A stretch of 64,000 nucleotides of DNA from JAHITU01 sp043800905 (GTDB taxonomy: Bacteria; Patescibacteriota; Minisyncoccia; Phycocordibacterales; UBA12079), in the NCBI GenBank assembly GCA_043800905.1, contig JAZDMO010000007.1, positions 1-64,000 of the forward strand, read 5' to 3'. Below the pieces are notes generated by a model. The model had not been told where the DNA came from. It did not search any database and saw only the letters and a program-made list of their open reading frames with translations. A program made the translations under genes and the position numbers. Positions within the stretch are counted from its first letter, which is position 1. Every line of letters begins with the position of its first letter. This document shows positions 8,123 to 16,158 of the stretch, one piece after another.

Positions 8123-8683
8123 ATGTTTAAAAAAATTATTTATTTGTTGTTAATAATTGTAGGAATAGGTTTTTTAATATTGCTTTGGCAGTATTTTGAT
8201 TTTTACAATTTCAAACCAGAACAAGAAATTCTTCTTTCAGAACAAAATGAAAAAAATAATTTAAATCCACAATTGAAAAAAACAATTGAAGATTATTTAG
8301 TGACTTTAGATGATTTAGCTTGGCAAACAGAGGATGAAACTTCAAATATTTGTGTCTTCGAAAATTTAGATTCAGATAATGAATTATTCCCTTTATCTTT
8401 GTGGGTTTATTGTGTTGAATATCGGATAGACGAAAGTGGAGAGATAGAAAAATTTAGTGGAGTTTCTTTACCTTTGTTACTGGATTATCCCAATGAACTT
8501 TCTTTTTATGATCTAGAAAAATTTACTTTTAAGATTCCTCGTGATGGTGCTTTTTACGGCGCTGATATAAGGGAAATTTTTTCAGAAAATATTCAAGAAA
8601 AAATTCTTTCGCATAATTCGGTAGAAATTTTGGAAACCAAATTGGATGAAAAGATAAAAGCGAAGAATATTTCTGAGGAGTAA
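8123..8683 (+). CDS. Hypothetical protein with one N-terminal membrane segment
   Basis: A 186-residue protein opening with a clear membrane anchor (IIYLLLIIVGIGFLILLWQY), then an acidic soluble domain that would lie outside the membrane. A central stretch (AWQTEDETSNICVFENLD and LWVYCVEYRID) has two Cys that could form a disulfide. I do not recognise the family. It follows the TMTC-like gene by 40 bases on the same strand, so co-expression is plausible. Confidence 0.7.
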   Translation: MFKKIIYLLLIIVGIGFLILLWQYFDFYNFKPEQEILLSEQNEKNNLNPQLKKTIEDYLVTLDDLAWQTEDETSNICVFENLDSDNELFPLSLWVYCVEYRIDESGEIEKFSGVSLPLLLDYPNELSFYDLEKFTFKIPRDGAFYGADIREIFSENIQEKILSHNSVEILETKLDEKIKAKNISEE

Positions 8684-8766
8684 TCGACTTGTATTTTCTT
8701 TTAATTAAAGCTAATATTTTAATTCGGATAGTAATTTAAACTAACACTTTTTAGGGGGGTTCTACA

Positions 8767-9027
8767 ATGAATGGAACAACTTCTTTGGGGGTGGCAGAAT
8801 TAAACAAAACAAGCTTTTCTGAAACCTTGTCGGTGGATCTTGGCGACAAGGTTCAGCTAATGGGATTAAAACAGGCGGTTCTTTTCCTCGTGGATGTTTT
8901 ACGTCGAGAAGAACCTGTTTTAAAGAAAATGCCGAGCGATTGGCCGGTCCAAGAATTAGAAAGACTATGTTTATCTATATGTAAAAAAATAGACGGGACA
9001 AAGGTTCCTCCTGTCGTTAGAAGATAG
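8767..9027 (+). CDS. Small hypothetical protein with a strong ribosome binding site
   Basis: An 86-residue soluble protein with no motif I recognise; the middle (LMGLKQAVLFLVDVLRREE) is predicted helical. Unlike most genes here it has a purine-rich AGGGGGG tract 6 bases before its ATG, and its sequence is less AT-biased than its neighbours. A good terminator follows, so it is probably a single-gene unit. Both traits would fit recent acquisition or high expression. Confidence 0.65.
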   Translation: MNGTTSLGVAELNKTSFSETLSVDLGDKVQLMGLKQAVLFLVDVLRREEPVLKKMPSDWPVQELERLCLSICKKIDGTKVPPVVRR

Positions 9028-9039
9028 TGTTTTGTTTTT

Positions 9040-9073
9040 AAGGGGTGGTCTACGGATCACCCTTTTGTTTTAT
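9040..9073 (+). terminator. Intrinsic terminator after the small gene
   Basis: AAGGGGTG pairs with CACCCTTT around a loop of about 10 bases, followed by TGTTTTATTTTTA. It lies between convergent genes and overlaps the comF stop region. Confidence 0.75.
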
Positions 9074-9075
9074 TT

Positions 9076-9744
9076 TTAGTGAGCTACGGTGACACAAATA
9101 ATTTGTTTTGGTTTATATTTTTTCAGTGTTCGCATAGCTTCTTTGAGAGTGGCTCCTGTGGTAATAACATCGTCTAATAAAATAATATTTTTATCTTTAA
9201 TTAATTTAGGCATAATTACTTTAAAACAATTTTTTAAATTAATTTCTCTTTCTTCTTTGGAATGAGTTCGAGATTGTGGGGTAGTGTGTTTGATTTTTTT
9301 TAAAATATTTTTTCTATATTCAAAAGATAAACGCTTATCTAAATTGTTTAATTCTTGAGCAATTAATTCTGTTTGGTTATAGCCCCTTTCTTGAAGTTTT
9401 TTGTGAGAGATTGGAATTGGAATTAAAAGAGGATTATCAAAATTATGTGTTAATTTTAAATCGGCTAATTCTTCAATTAAATTATCATAAATTATTTTCG
9501 CAAAAATTTTTGCTATTTTCCGATTATTTTTGAATTTTAAAGACCAAATACTTTGTCGTACTAATTCATTTTGATAACTCAAAAATGAAAAGGTATTTTT
9601 GAGTGGTGGTGGAGAATTTTTAATCGGTAAAGATAGTAGTGTTTCCGCAGTCATTTTTTCTATTTTTTTCTGGGTAGGGTTTAAGGGAAGTATGGCATTC
9701 AGGATAATTCCACAGATTTCTTTAAGAGACTTGTCAGTTTGCAT
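9076..9744 (-). CDS. comF: ComF-family phosphoribosyltransferase-like protein
   Basis: A 222-residue protein whose C-terminal half has the type I phosphoribosyltransferase fold: the PRPP-binding signature IILLDDVITTGATLKEA sits near residues 188-204, and SHKKLQERGYNQTELIA is the typical ComF flexible-loop block. The family works with the DNA-uptake machinery in natural transformation. The usual N-terminal zinc ribbon (paired CxxC) is missing here. It is divergent from pilM across 26 bases, next to a complete pilus cluster, which suits a role in pilus-linked DNA uptake. Confidence 0.9.
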   Translation of the reverse strand: MQTDKSLKEICGIILNAILPLNPTQKKIEKMTAETLLSLPIKNSPPPLKNTFSFLSYQNELVRQSIWSLKFKNNRKIAKIFAKIIYDNLIEELADLKLTHNFDNPLLIPIPISHKKLQERGYNQTELIAQELNNLDKRLSFEYRKNILKKIKHTTPQSRTHSKEEREINLKNCFKVIMPKLIKDKNIILLDDVITTGATLKEAMRTLKKYKPKQIICVTVAH

Positions 9745-9755
9745 ATATTATATGA

Positions 9756-9761
9756 TATAAT
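9756..9761 (+). promoter_or_regulatory. -10 box of pilM
   Basis: TATAAT ends 9 bases before the pilM ATG at 9771; TTGTCA at 9731 is a weak -35 with a 19-base spacer. The message would start at or within a few bases of the start codon. Confidence 0.55.
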
Positions 9762-9770
9762 AATTGAATA

Positions 9771-10946
9771 ATGTTGGAAAATTTTTTAAGTAAAATTACG
9801 TTGCCGTCTTTTTTGCAAAAGAAAAATAAAAGTTTTCTGGGTATTGATATTGGAAGCTCGGCGATTAAAATTGTGCAATTAAAGAAAGAAAAGGGTACGG
9901 CTGTTTTAGAAACTTATGGTGAACTAGCTTTGGGACCCAAAGCTGGTTTAGAAGTGGGGAGAGCTACTAATCTATCAGATAAGGAAATCAGTGTCGCTTT
10001 GATGGATTTAATTCAAGAATCAAGAGTGAGTGTAACTGAAAGTGGGGCTTCTATTCCGGTGCGTTCTAGTTTAGTTTTTGATATGGAAATTCCTGATATG
10101 CCTTTTGAACAATTAAAAAAAATTGTTCCCATTGAAGCTCGTCGTTATATTCCAGTTCCTATTTCAGAAGTAATGTTGGATTGGAGAATTGTTCCTAAGG
10201 AAATAAAAGAAGAGGATGAAGAAGATCCTGAAGACAAGAGATTGGCCGCTCAAAGACCTGCTGATAATTTTGTTGATACTGACCAACAAAAGATAATTGG
10301 AAAAACAAAAGTTTTTGTGGTGGCTATTCATAAAAATGCTCTGGAAAAGTGTCAGGGAATTATAAAAAACGCTCAATTAAATTTAAATTTTTTAGAAATA
10401 GAAATTTTCAGTACCATTCGTTCTGCAGTAAACCATAATATTGGAACGGTGGCACTTTTAGATATAGGGGCGGGGGTAAGTAAAATGTATATTGTAGAAT
10501 ATGGGGTGATTAAAGATTCTCATATTATTAATCGTGGCTCACAAGATATTTCTTTGGCGATTTCTCATGCTATTGGTGTGTCTGTAGATGAGGCTGAAGA
10601 AAAAAAGAGAAGTATTGGGCTTACAGGGCAAGACGGAGTGCAGAAGGAGGTTTCTGATATTATCTCGGCTAATCTTAAATACATTTTAACGGAAGCCAAT
10701 AACGCCATTAAGCATTATCAAACAATCAATAATAAGAATATTAGTGAATTGATTTTTACTGGGGGAGGTTCTGTTATAAAAGGTTTACCAGCTTTTGCTT
10801 CTTCTGTTTTAGAAATTAATTCTGAAATCGCCAATCCTTTTAGTAAGGTTAAAACACCAGCTTTTTTGGATGACGTGCTAAAAGAAATTGGTCCGGAGTT
10901 TGCTGTGGCAGTAGGTTTGGCTTTAAGAGGTTTAGAAGATAATTAA
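9771..10946 (+). CDS. pilM: Type IV pilus assembly protein PilM
   Basis: A 391-residue cytoplasmic actin-like ATPase that docks on the inner membrane through the N-terminal tail of PilN. The phosphate-1 loop GIDIGSSAIKIVQLK lies near residue 24, the second phosphate region VALLDIGAGVSKMYIVE near 226, and the adenosine motif ELIFTGGGSVIKGLPAFA near 324. The acidic insert EEDEEDPEDKR near 145 is longer than usual. It leads the pilM-N-O-P-like-B gene order, divergent from comF, with a TATAAT box directly upstream. Confidence 0.94.
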   Translation: MLENFLSKITLPSFLQKKNKSFLGIDIGSSAIKIVQLKKEKGTAVLETYGELALGPKAGLEVGRATNLSDKEISVALMDLIQESRVSVTESGASIPVRSSLVFDMEIPDMPFEQLKKIVPIEARRYIPVPISEVMLDWRIVPKEIKEEDEEDPEDKRLAAQRPADNFVDTDQQKIIGKTKVFVVAIHKNALEKCQGIIKNAQLNLNFLEIEIFSTIRSAVNHNIGTVALLDIGAGVSKMYIVEYGVIKDSHIINRGSQDISLAISHAIGVSVDEAEEKKRSIGLTGQDGVQKEVSDIISANLKYILTEANNAIKHYQTINNKNISELIFTGGGSVIKGLPAFASSVLEINSEIANPFSKVKTPAFLDDVLKEIGPEFAVAVGLALRGLEDN

Positions 10947-11040
10947 TTAAAAAAAATAAAAGAGATCTTGAATTTTATTTTATTATCTTTTTATTTTTTC
11001 TTTGTCCACACTTTTATTGTGTTGGATCTTTTTTTTGTTA

Positions 11041-11046
11041 TATAAT
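11041..11046 (+). promoter_or_regulatory. -10 box of pilN
   Basis: TATAAT ends 8 bases before the ATG at 11055. Together with the ~100-base gap after pilM it suggests a second start for pilN-O-P-B. Confidence 0.5.
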
Positions 11047-11054
11047 ATTAATTG

Positions 11055-11624
11055 ATGGATACTTCTTTTATTCCAAAAAAAGATTTCACTCGTAAAGAAA
11101 ATAGTAAGAATTATATTGGTTTTGCTACCATAGTTTCTATTGTTATTTTTATTGTCGCATTATTTGCTGCGGGAGGGGTTTACTTTTATAAACAGTTTTT
11201 AATGGGAGAAATTGAAAATAAATCTATTACTTTGACTCAAGAAAAAGGCGGTTTAGATTTAAATGTAATTCAAGAACTTTCTCGTTTCGATGAACGAATA
11301 GAATCTGCTACTAAATTATTAAATTCTCACGTTTCTTTGATTCCTCTTTTTGAATTTTTAGAAGAGAATACTTTAAAAGGGGTTCGTTACGAGCGTTTTA
11401 CTTTTTCGGTAGAAAAAGGAGGCTTAGCTCTTGATTTAAAAGGTGAGGCAAGTAGCTACGCAACCGTAGCTTTACAGTCAGAAATTTTTGGAAGTAATAA
11501 AAATATTATTGATCCTATTTTTTCTGATTTAGGAGTAAGCCCTTCTGGTAATATTACTTTTTCTTTTTCTTCTAAATTAGATCCACGATTAATTTCTTAT
11601 CGAGATAATTTAACTACTGAATAA
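11055..11624 (+). CDS. pilN: PilN-like pilus platform protein
   Basis: A 189-residue bitopic protein. The N-terminal FIPKKDFTR tail faces the cytoplasm and would bind the PilM groove; a membrane segment (IGFATIVSIVIFIVALFAAG) follows, then a coiled-coil and a ferredoxin-like periplasmic domain. This order and its place between pilM and a PilO-like gene support the call more than sequence identity does. I chose the ATG at 11055 over a TTG one codon earlier. The next gene begins 1 base after its stop. Confidence 0.8.
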   Translation: MDTSFIPKKDFTRKENSKNYIGFATIVSIVIFIVALFAAGGVYFYKQFLMGEIENKSITLTQEKGGLDLNVIQELSRFDERIESATKLLNSHVSLIPLFEFLEENTLKGVRYERFTFSVEKGGLALDLKGEASSYATVALQSEIFGSNKNIIDPIFSDLGVSPSGNITFSFSSKLDPRLISYRDNLTTE

Positions 11625-11625
11625 T

Positions 11626-12162
11626 ATGTTTAAATTTGCATTACCAATTATATTAATAATAACTTCTGGGGGATTGTTTTTTTCCTATGTTGATCCTAAT
11701 TATCAAGAAATCCAATCTTTAGAAGATTTAAATGGGCAGTATGATGAAGCCTTAAATAAGTCTAAGGAATTACGAGATGTTCGTGATTCTTTGCTTTCTA
11801 AATTTACTGCTTTTAAAGTGGAAGAAACTGAAAAATTAGAAAAATTATTACCAGATCATTTTGACAACATTAGATTAATTATGGATATTGATGCTATTGC
11901 TTCGAAATATAATGTTTTAATAAGAAAGGTTGACGTATCCAATGCAGGTTCGACTGAGAGTGGTTTAGGAAAAAATACTGATAGTTATAATTCTCTTAGT
12001 TTAGATTTTACCATTGAAGCTACCTATGATAATTTCCAAAGATTTTTGGATGATTTAACTAATAGTCTTAGAATGGTGGATGTGACAAATCTTTCTTTTC
12101 AAGCTTCAAGTTTAAATTTATTTAGATACAGTTTAAGTCTTAAAACATATTGGTTAAAATAA
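11626..12162 (+). CDS. pilO: PilO-like pilus platform protein
   Basis: A 178-residue protein with a short N-terminal membrane helix (FALPIILIITSGGLFFSYV), a coiled-coil (LDEALNKSKELRD-like region around residues 35-60) and a ferredoxin-like domain with the usual final block (YDNFQRFLDDLTNSLRMVDV). PilO pairs with PilN outside the cytoplasmic membrane and links the platform to the rest of the pilus. Its position one base after pilN is typical. Confidence 0.8.
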   Translation: MFKFALPIILIITSGGLFFSYVDPNYQEIQSLEDLNGQYDEALNKSKELRDVRDSLLSKFTAFKVEETEKLEKLLPDHFDNIRLIMDIDAIASKYNVLIRKVDVSNAGSTESGLGKNTDSYNSLSLDFTIEATYDNFQRFLDDLTNSLRMVDVTNLSFQASSLNLFRYSLSLKTYWLK

Positions 12163-12168
12163 AAATTT

Positions 12169-12528
12169 ATGGAAAAAGTAAAAAATAAAAAAACAAATAT
12201 ATTTTCTTTGCTAGGTATTATGGCGGTTTTGTTTTTTGCTTATCTTTTTATGGCTTCGGCAGCGACTGGTGGTTCTCAATTAGTATCTTTGGGGGCTAAA
12301 AATACCAGTGGGGATGTGGGGAGAGAGACTCTTGAAACTTTATTAAAACTTAAATCTTTGAGATTGGATGGAACCATTTTTGAAGATCAGGTTTTTCTTT
12401 CTCTAAAAGATTTTAGCGTTGAATTAAAAGAACAGCCAAAGGGAAGAAATAATCCTTTTGCTGTTTTGGGAGATGATACTGATTATATTGTTTCGGACGA
12501 AGTGTCGGCGGATGAAGAATCAAACTAG
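12169..12528 (+). CDS. Small pilus-cluster membrane protein, PilP-like position
   Basis: A 119-residue protein with one N-terminal membrane segment (IFSLLGIMAVLFFAYLFMASA) and an acidic tail. Near residue 98 it has KGRNNPFAVL, resembling the GRxDPF motif of PilP-type proteins. It sits between pilO and pilB, where pilP is often found. It lacks the C-terminal PilP beta domain that binds the secretin, which fits a lineage without a typical outer membrane. PilP kinship is only a suggestion. Confidence 0.6.
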   Translation: MEKVKNKKTNIFSLLGIMAVLFFAYLFMASAATGGSQLVSLGAKNTSGDVGRETLETLLKLKSLRLDGTIFEDQVFLSLKDFSVELKEQPKGRNNPFAVLGDDTDYIVSDEVSADEESN

Positions 12529-12543
12529 CAGAAGATTACAATT

Positions 12544-14265
12544 ATGGGTTTTACAGATATTTTAATAAAGAAAAATATCATTTCTGCTTCTCAGCTAGCA
12601 GAGTTTCAAAAAGAAGTTGACTCCTCTAAAGATTTAGAGGAAGTTTTGGTTGAAAAAAATATTTCTCGTGAAGAAATAAATAAAGCCAAAGAAGAATATT
12701 ATAATCTTCCCGTTAAAGATTTAAATGTTGATAATTTTAATTATAAGGCTTTAAAATATGTTCCAGAAAAATCCGCGGTTCATTATGAATTTATTCCTTT
12801 GGGAGTTAAGGATGGTTTTTTAGAGGTGGGTATTGTTGATCCATCTAATATTGAAGCGAGAGATGCCATTGAATTTATTTCCTCAAAAGTTAAATTGCCT
12901 TTTAAACTTTTTTTGATTTCCAAGGCTAATTTTAGAATTGCTTTAGATGGCTATAAAGGTTTGCGAGGAGAAGTTTCTCAAGCTTTAACAGAACTAGAGT
13001 TGGAACTTAACGAAGAAGAAGAAAAGATTAGTAACGCTGTTTCTAAAATAAAAAAAGGACATTCTGATTATGATGCTACGATTACTGAAGACGCACCAGT
13101 AACTAAGATTGTGGCAACTATTTTGAGATATGCTTCTGAGGGAGAAGCTTCTGATGTTCATATTGAACCTTCGGCAGAAAAAGTTCGAGTACGTTTTCGT
13201 GTTGATGGAATTTTGGATACTCATCTAGTTTTACCAACCAAAGTTCATGGGGCGGTGGTAGCTAGAATAAAAATTTTATCTCAGATGCGTTTGGATGAAA
13301 AAAGAAAACCGCAAGATGGAAGATTTTCTGCCAAAATAGATAGTCATAAAGTTGATTTTCGTGTTTCTACTTTTCCTACTTACTATGGAGAAAAAGTAGT
13401 TATGCGTCTTCTTGAAGCGGATAAAGGAGCAGGGCGATTGGAAGAAACTGGTTTGAGTGATAGTCATTTGAAAATTATTAAAAGATGTATTCAAAGACCG
13501 CATGGTTTAATTTTAATTTCTGGTCCGACTGGTTCAGGAAAAAGTACCACTTTATATTCTATTTTGAGTGAAATTGATCGTTTAAGTAAAAATGTGTTAT
13601 CTCTGGAAGATCCTGTTGAAAGAAATGTTGAAGGGGTTAGTCAGTCACAGGTGCGAGCTGAGATTGGTTACACTTTTGCTAGTGGATTAAGAACTATTTT
13701 GCGACAAGACCCAGATGTTATCATGGTGGGAGAGATTCGAGATAAGGAAACAGCTGGTTTGGCTATTCAAGCTGCCTTAACTGGTCACTTAGTTTTTTCG
13801 ACCATTCACACCAATGACGCAGTGGGGGTAATTCCTCGTTTAATTGAAATGGATGTGGATCCTTATTTGATTGCCCCAACTCTTATTTTAGCTATGGCAC
13901 AAAGACTAACTCGTCGTTTGTCTGAAGGCTCTGGCAAACCTTTACCAATAGAGGGGAGTATTAAGATGATGATAGATAAGGCTTTTGAAAGTTTGCCTCA
14001 AGAATTTAGAAAAGATATTGTTTTTCCAGAAAATGTTTATGAAGCTAGTCCGACTAAAGATAACCCTACTGGATTAAAGGGGAGAATTGGTGTTTATGAG
14101 TTGATTGAAATGGATAGAGATATTGAAGAAACTATTTTAAAAAACCCAGACAGTATGGATTTGGAAACTTTAGTTCGTCAGAAAGGAATGATTACCATGA
14201 AACAAGATGCTTTGATTAAGGCTTTTAATAAAATTATCCCTTTTGAAGAAGCTAATAAACTTTAA
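12544..14265 (+). CDS. pilB: Type IV pilus extension ATPase PilB
   Basis: A 573-residue hexameric AAA-like ATPase that powers pilin polymerisation. The N-terminal ~150 residues form a MshEN/T2SSE-N domain. The ATPase core has Walker A GPTGSGKS (327-334), the aspartate box region LEDPVERNVEG, Walker B DPDVIMVGEIRD and the His box (TGHLVFSTIHTND). Where most PilB/GspE proteins carry a four-cysteine zinc motif, this one has a cysteine-free insert (after MAQRLTRRL), an unusual loss. It ends the pilM-to-pilB unit and is followed by a hairpin terminator. Confidence 0.95.
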   Translation: MGFTDILIKKNIISASQLAEFQKEVDSSKDLEEVLVEKNISREEINKAKEEYYNLPVKDLNVDNFNYKALKYVPEKSAVHYEFIPLGVKDGFLEVGIVDPSNIEARDAIEFISSKVKLPFKLFLISKANFRIALDGYKGLRGEVSQALTELELELNEEEEKISNAVSKIKKGHSDYDATITEDAPVTKIVATILRYASEGEASDVHIEPSAEKVRVRFRVDGILDTHLVLPTKVHGAVVARIKILSQMRLDEKRKPQDGRFSAKIDSHKVDFRVSTFPTYYGEKVVMRLLEADKGAGRLEETGLSDSHLKIIKRCIQRPHGLILISGPTGSGKSTTLYSILSEIDRLSKNVLSLEDPVERNVEGVSQSQVRAEIGYTFASGLRTILRQDPDVIMVGEIRDKETAGLAIQAALTGHLVFSTIHTNDAVGVIPRLIEMDVDPYLIAPTLILAMAQRLTRRLSEGSGKPLPIEGSIKMMIDKAFESLPQEFRKDIVFPENVYEASPTKDNPTGLKGRIGVYELIEMDRDIEETILKNPDSMDLETLVRQKGMITMKQDALIKAFNKIIPFEEANKL

Positions 14266-14304
14266 AAATTTAGGGATCGTTTAATAAATTATGTTTCTTT
14301 TTGT

Positions 14305-14345
14305 GAAGGATTTTGCAGAGCAAAATCCTTCCGTTTGTTTTATTT
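14305..14345 (+). terminator. Terminator after pilB
   Basis: GAAGGATTTTGC (14305-14316) and GCAAAATCCTTC (14320-14331) form a perfect 12-bp stem with a three-base loop, followed by CGTTTGTTTTATTT. Confidence 0.8.
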
Positions 14346-14393
14346 ATTATTACTAGATTACGAAGTAATTTAGTATTCATCGTCTGTCTGTTC

Positions 14394-14467
14394 GTCATTA
14401 CGAGGAAAAAATTAAGGTTCAAAAGTTTTAAAACTTTTGAACCTTAATTTTTGACGTGGTAATCCAG
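14394..14467. repeat. Variable-stem hairpin element, copy 1
   Basis: The constant end GTCATTACGAG, a 46-bp perfect palindrome (14406-14451, centred on AGTTTTAAAACT) and the constant end GACGTGGTAATCCAG. The same outer ends recur elsewhere with different inner stems. The copy at 20684-20758 has a nearly identical stem, differing by paired changes on both arms. Confidence 0.85.
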
Positions 14468-14480
14468 AATTATATATTAA

Positions 14481-14765
14481 GACTTAATGAAAAATTAATC
14501 AGGCTGTTTTATAAAATTCTTTCTGGATTGCTTCGTCACTCCACTGCGTTCCGTTCCTCGCAATGACGGACGACGAAAAGCAAAACGTCTCTGCGAGATC
14601 AGATTTTTTAATAAAAATCTGATCGTGGCAGTCCAGACTTGTGAAATCACGAAGTGATTTAATTAAAAAACTAAAACCTCACTCGCAAAGACGAAAAACA
14701 AAGTTTTTCGTTACGTTTTGCGTTAAGCAAAACGTCTCTGCGAGGCACGAAGCAGTCCAGTAATA
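14481..14765. repeat. Mosaic of interspersed repeat units between pilB and pilT
   Basis: This gene-free stretch begins with GACTTAATGAAAAATTAATC, which matches the right end of the element at 17503-17771 read in reverse, then continues into CTGGATTGCTTCG...CTCGCAATGACGG (14523-14569). A variable-stem unit follows (about 14587-14636) whose inner stem is GATCAGATTTTT (14597-14608) with AAAAATCTGATC (14613-14624). Further partial units, with the constant words CTCGCAAAGACG and GAAGCAGTCCAG, run to about 14760. I see no gene. The order looks like nested insertions. Confidence 0.75.
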
Positions 14766-14799
14766 AAGTGTTTTTAGGAGGAGTGAAATAATATGATAC

Positions 14800-14900
14800 T
14801 TGTCCGCCTTGCCTGCCCCTGCACGCCGGCAGGCGGGGGTAGACAGGTTGCTTCGTAAACTCGCAATGATGAATGACGAGATGCTGGGTTGATTTATAGA
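14800..14900. repeat. GC-rich palindromic element and adjacent unit
   Basis: A GC-rich segment around CACGCCGGCAGGCGGGGGT (about 14812-14850) appears in inverted orientation near 60181-60220, and is joined to a GGTTGCTTCG-taaa-CTCGCAATGA unit. The composition differs sharply from the surrounding DNA. No gene is visible between 14900 and the pilT promoter. Confidence 0.65.
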
Positions 14901-15025
14901 CTTGTAATGATAAGTGAATGGATTTTTTAAAGTAAGATCCCCCTTCCTAAATTTATTCGCCGTGGCGGGTGGTGGTGAATTTGCGGGTTTTCCCCAGCAA
15001 GAGAATATATTTCTTTTCTGTTTTC

Positions 15026-15031
15026 TTGTAT
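15026..15031 (+). promoter_or_regulatory. -10 box upstream of pilT
   Basis: TATAAT preceded by TTCTTG, about 57 bases before the pilT ATG. Unlike many promoters here it leaves a real leader. Confidence 0.45.
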
Positions 15032-15087
15032 AATTATAATTAAGATTTGGGTTTTAAAAAATCCAATAGCTCAATAAATTAAATTTT

Positions 15088-16146
15088 ATGGAAAATAAAA
15101 CTTTATTAAATGAATTAGTCGCTGATGTCATCAAAGAAAATGCTTCTGATATTCACTTATCTGTAAATCAAAACCCGTCTATTCGAATTCATGGGGCTCT
15201 TTTTGAACTTAAAAAATATCCCGTGGTCACTGAAGAAAATTTAATTGGAATTATTGATGAAATTTTAACTCCGTCGTTTAAAGAAAGGTTTTTAAAAGAA
15301 AAAGAAATTGATTTTTCTTATGAAATTGCCGAAGCACGATTTAGAGGAAGTTGTTTTTTTAGCCAGAAATCTATTTGTATTAGTCTGCGATTAATTCCCA
15401 AGGTGGTGGGGACTTTGGATGAACTTAATTTGCCCCCATCTTTACTTAATTTTACAAGAAAGGAACAAGGATTTTTTTTAGTGGTTGGTCCTATGGGTCA
15501 TGGTAAATCCACAACCTTAGCATCTATGATTGATTCTATAAATAAAGAAAGAACTGAACATATTGTGACCATTGAAGACCCTGTGGAATATGTTTATCTT
15601 AAAGATAAATCTCTTATTGATCAGAGAGAGGTGGGGGTTGATACTAAAGATTTTCCTACCGCTTTGAAATCAGCTTTTAGACAGGATGCTGATGTTATTA
15701 TGATTGGTGAGATGCGAGGTTTGGAAACTATTTCAACGGCTGTCACGGCTGCAGAAACAGGACATTTGGTTTTTTCAACTTTACATACCAATAACGCAGC
15801 TCAAACCGTTGATAGGATTATTGATGCTTTTCCTGCTAATCAACAGGATCAAATTAGAGTGCAGTTAGCAGGGTCGCTTTTGGGAATTTTTTCTCAAAGA
15901 TTAATTCCTAGAATTTCTGGAGGAGTAATTCCAGCCTATGAACTACTAATTAATAATAACGCTATTTCTAATTTGATTCGTGAAGGTCGTTCTTTTGAAA
16001 TTCAAAATGTTATTGAAACTTCTTCTAATGAAGGTATGGTAAGTTTAAATAGGTCTTTAGCTGAATTGGTTCGCTTAGGTGAGGTTACTATGGAGAATGC
16101 TAGAAAATATTCAACTACTGAAGGTGATTTGGATAAATTGTTTTAG
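15088..16146 (+). CDS. pilT: Type IV pilus retraction ATPase PilT
   Basis: A 352-residue ATPase that depolymerises pili. It has the PAS-like N-terminal domain (SDIHLSVNQNPSIRIHG), a Walker A that reads GPMGHGKS (134-141) in place of the common GPTGSGKS, Walker B DADVIMIGEMRG, and the His box (TGHLVFSTLHTNNA). The usual GEMRD is GEMRG here; both changes are conservative at catalytic positions but uncommon. The PilT hallmark AIRNLIREGK survives in altered form (AISNLIREGRSFEIQN). pilC follows after 12 bases. Confidence 0.93.
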   Translation: MENKTLLNELVADVIKENASDIHLSVNQNPSIRIHGALFELKKYPVVTEENLIGIIDEILTPSFKERFLKEKEIDFSYEIAEARFRGSCFFSQKSICISLRLIPKVVGTLDELNLPPSLLNFTRKEQGFFLVVGPMGHGKSTTLASMIDSINKERTEHIVTIEDPVEYVYLKDKSLIDQREVGVDTKDFPTALKSAFRQDADVIMIGEMRGLETISTAVTAAETGHLVFSTLHTNNAAQTVDRIIDAFPANQQDQIRVQLAGSLLGIFSQRLIPRISGGVIPAYELLINNNAISNLIREGRSFEIQNVIETSSNEGMVSLNRSLAELVRLGEVTMENARKYSTTEGDLDKLF

Positions 16147-16158
16147 GAAAAAATAATT

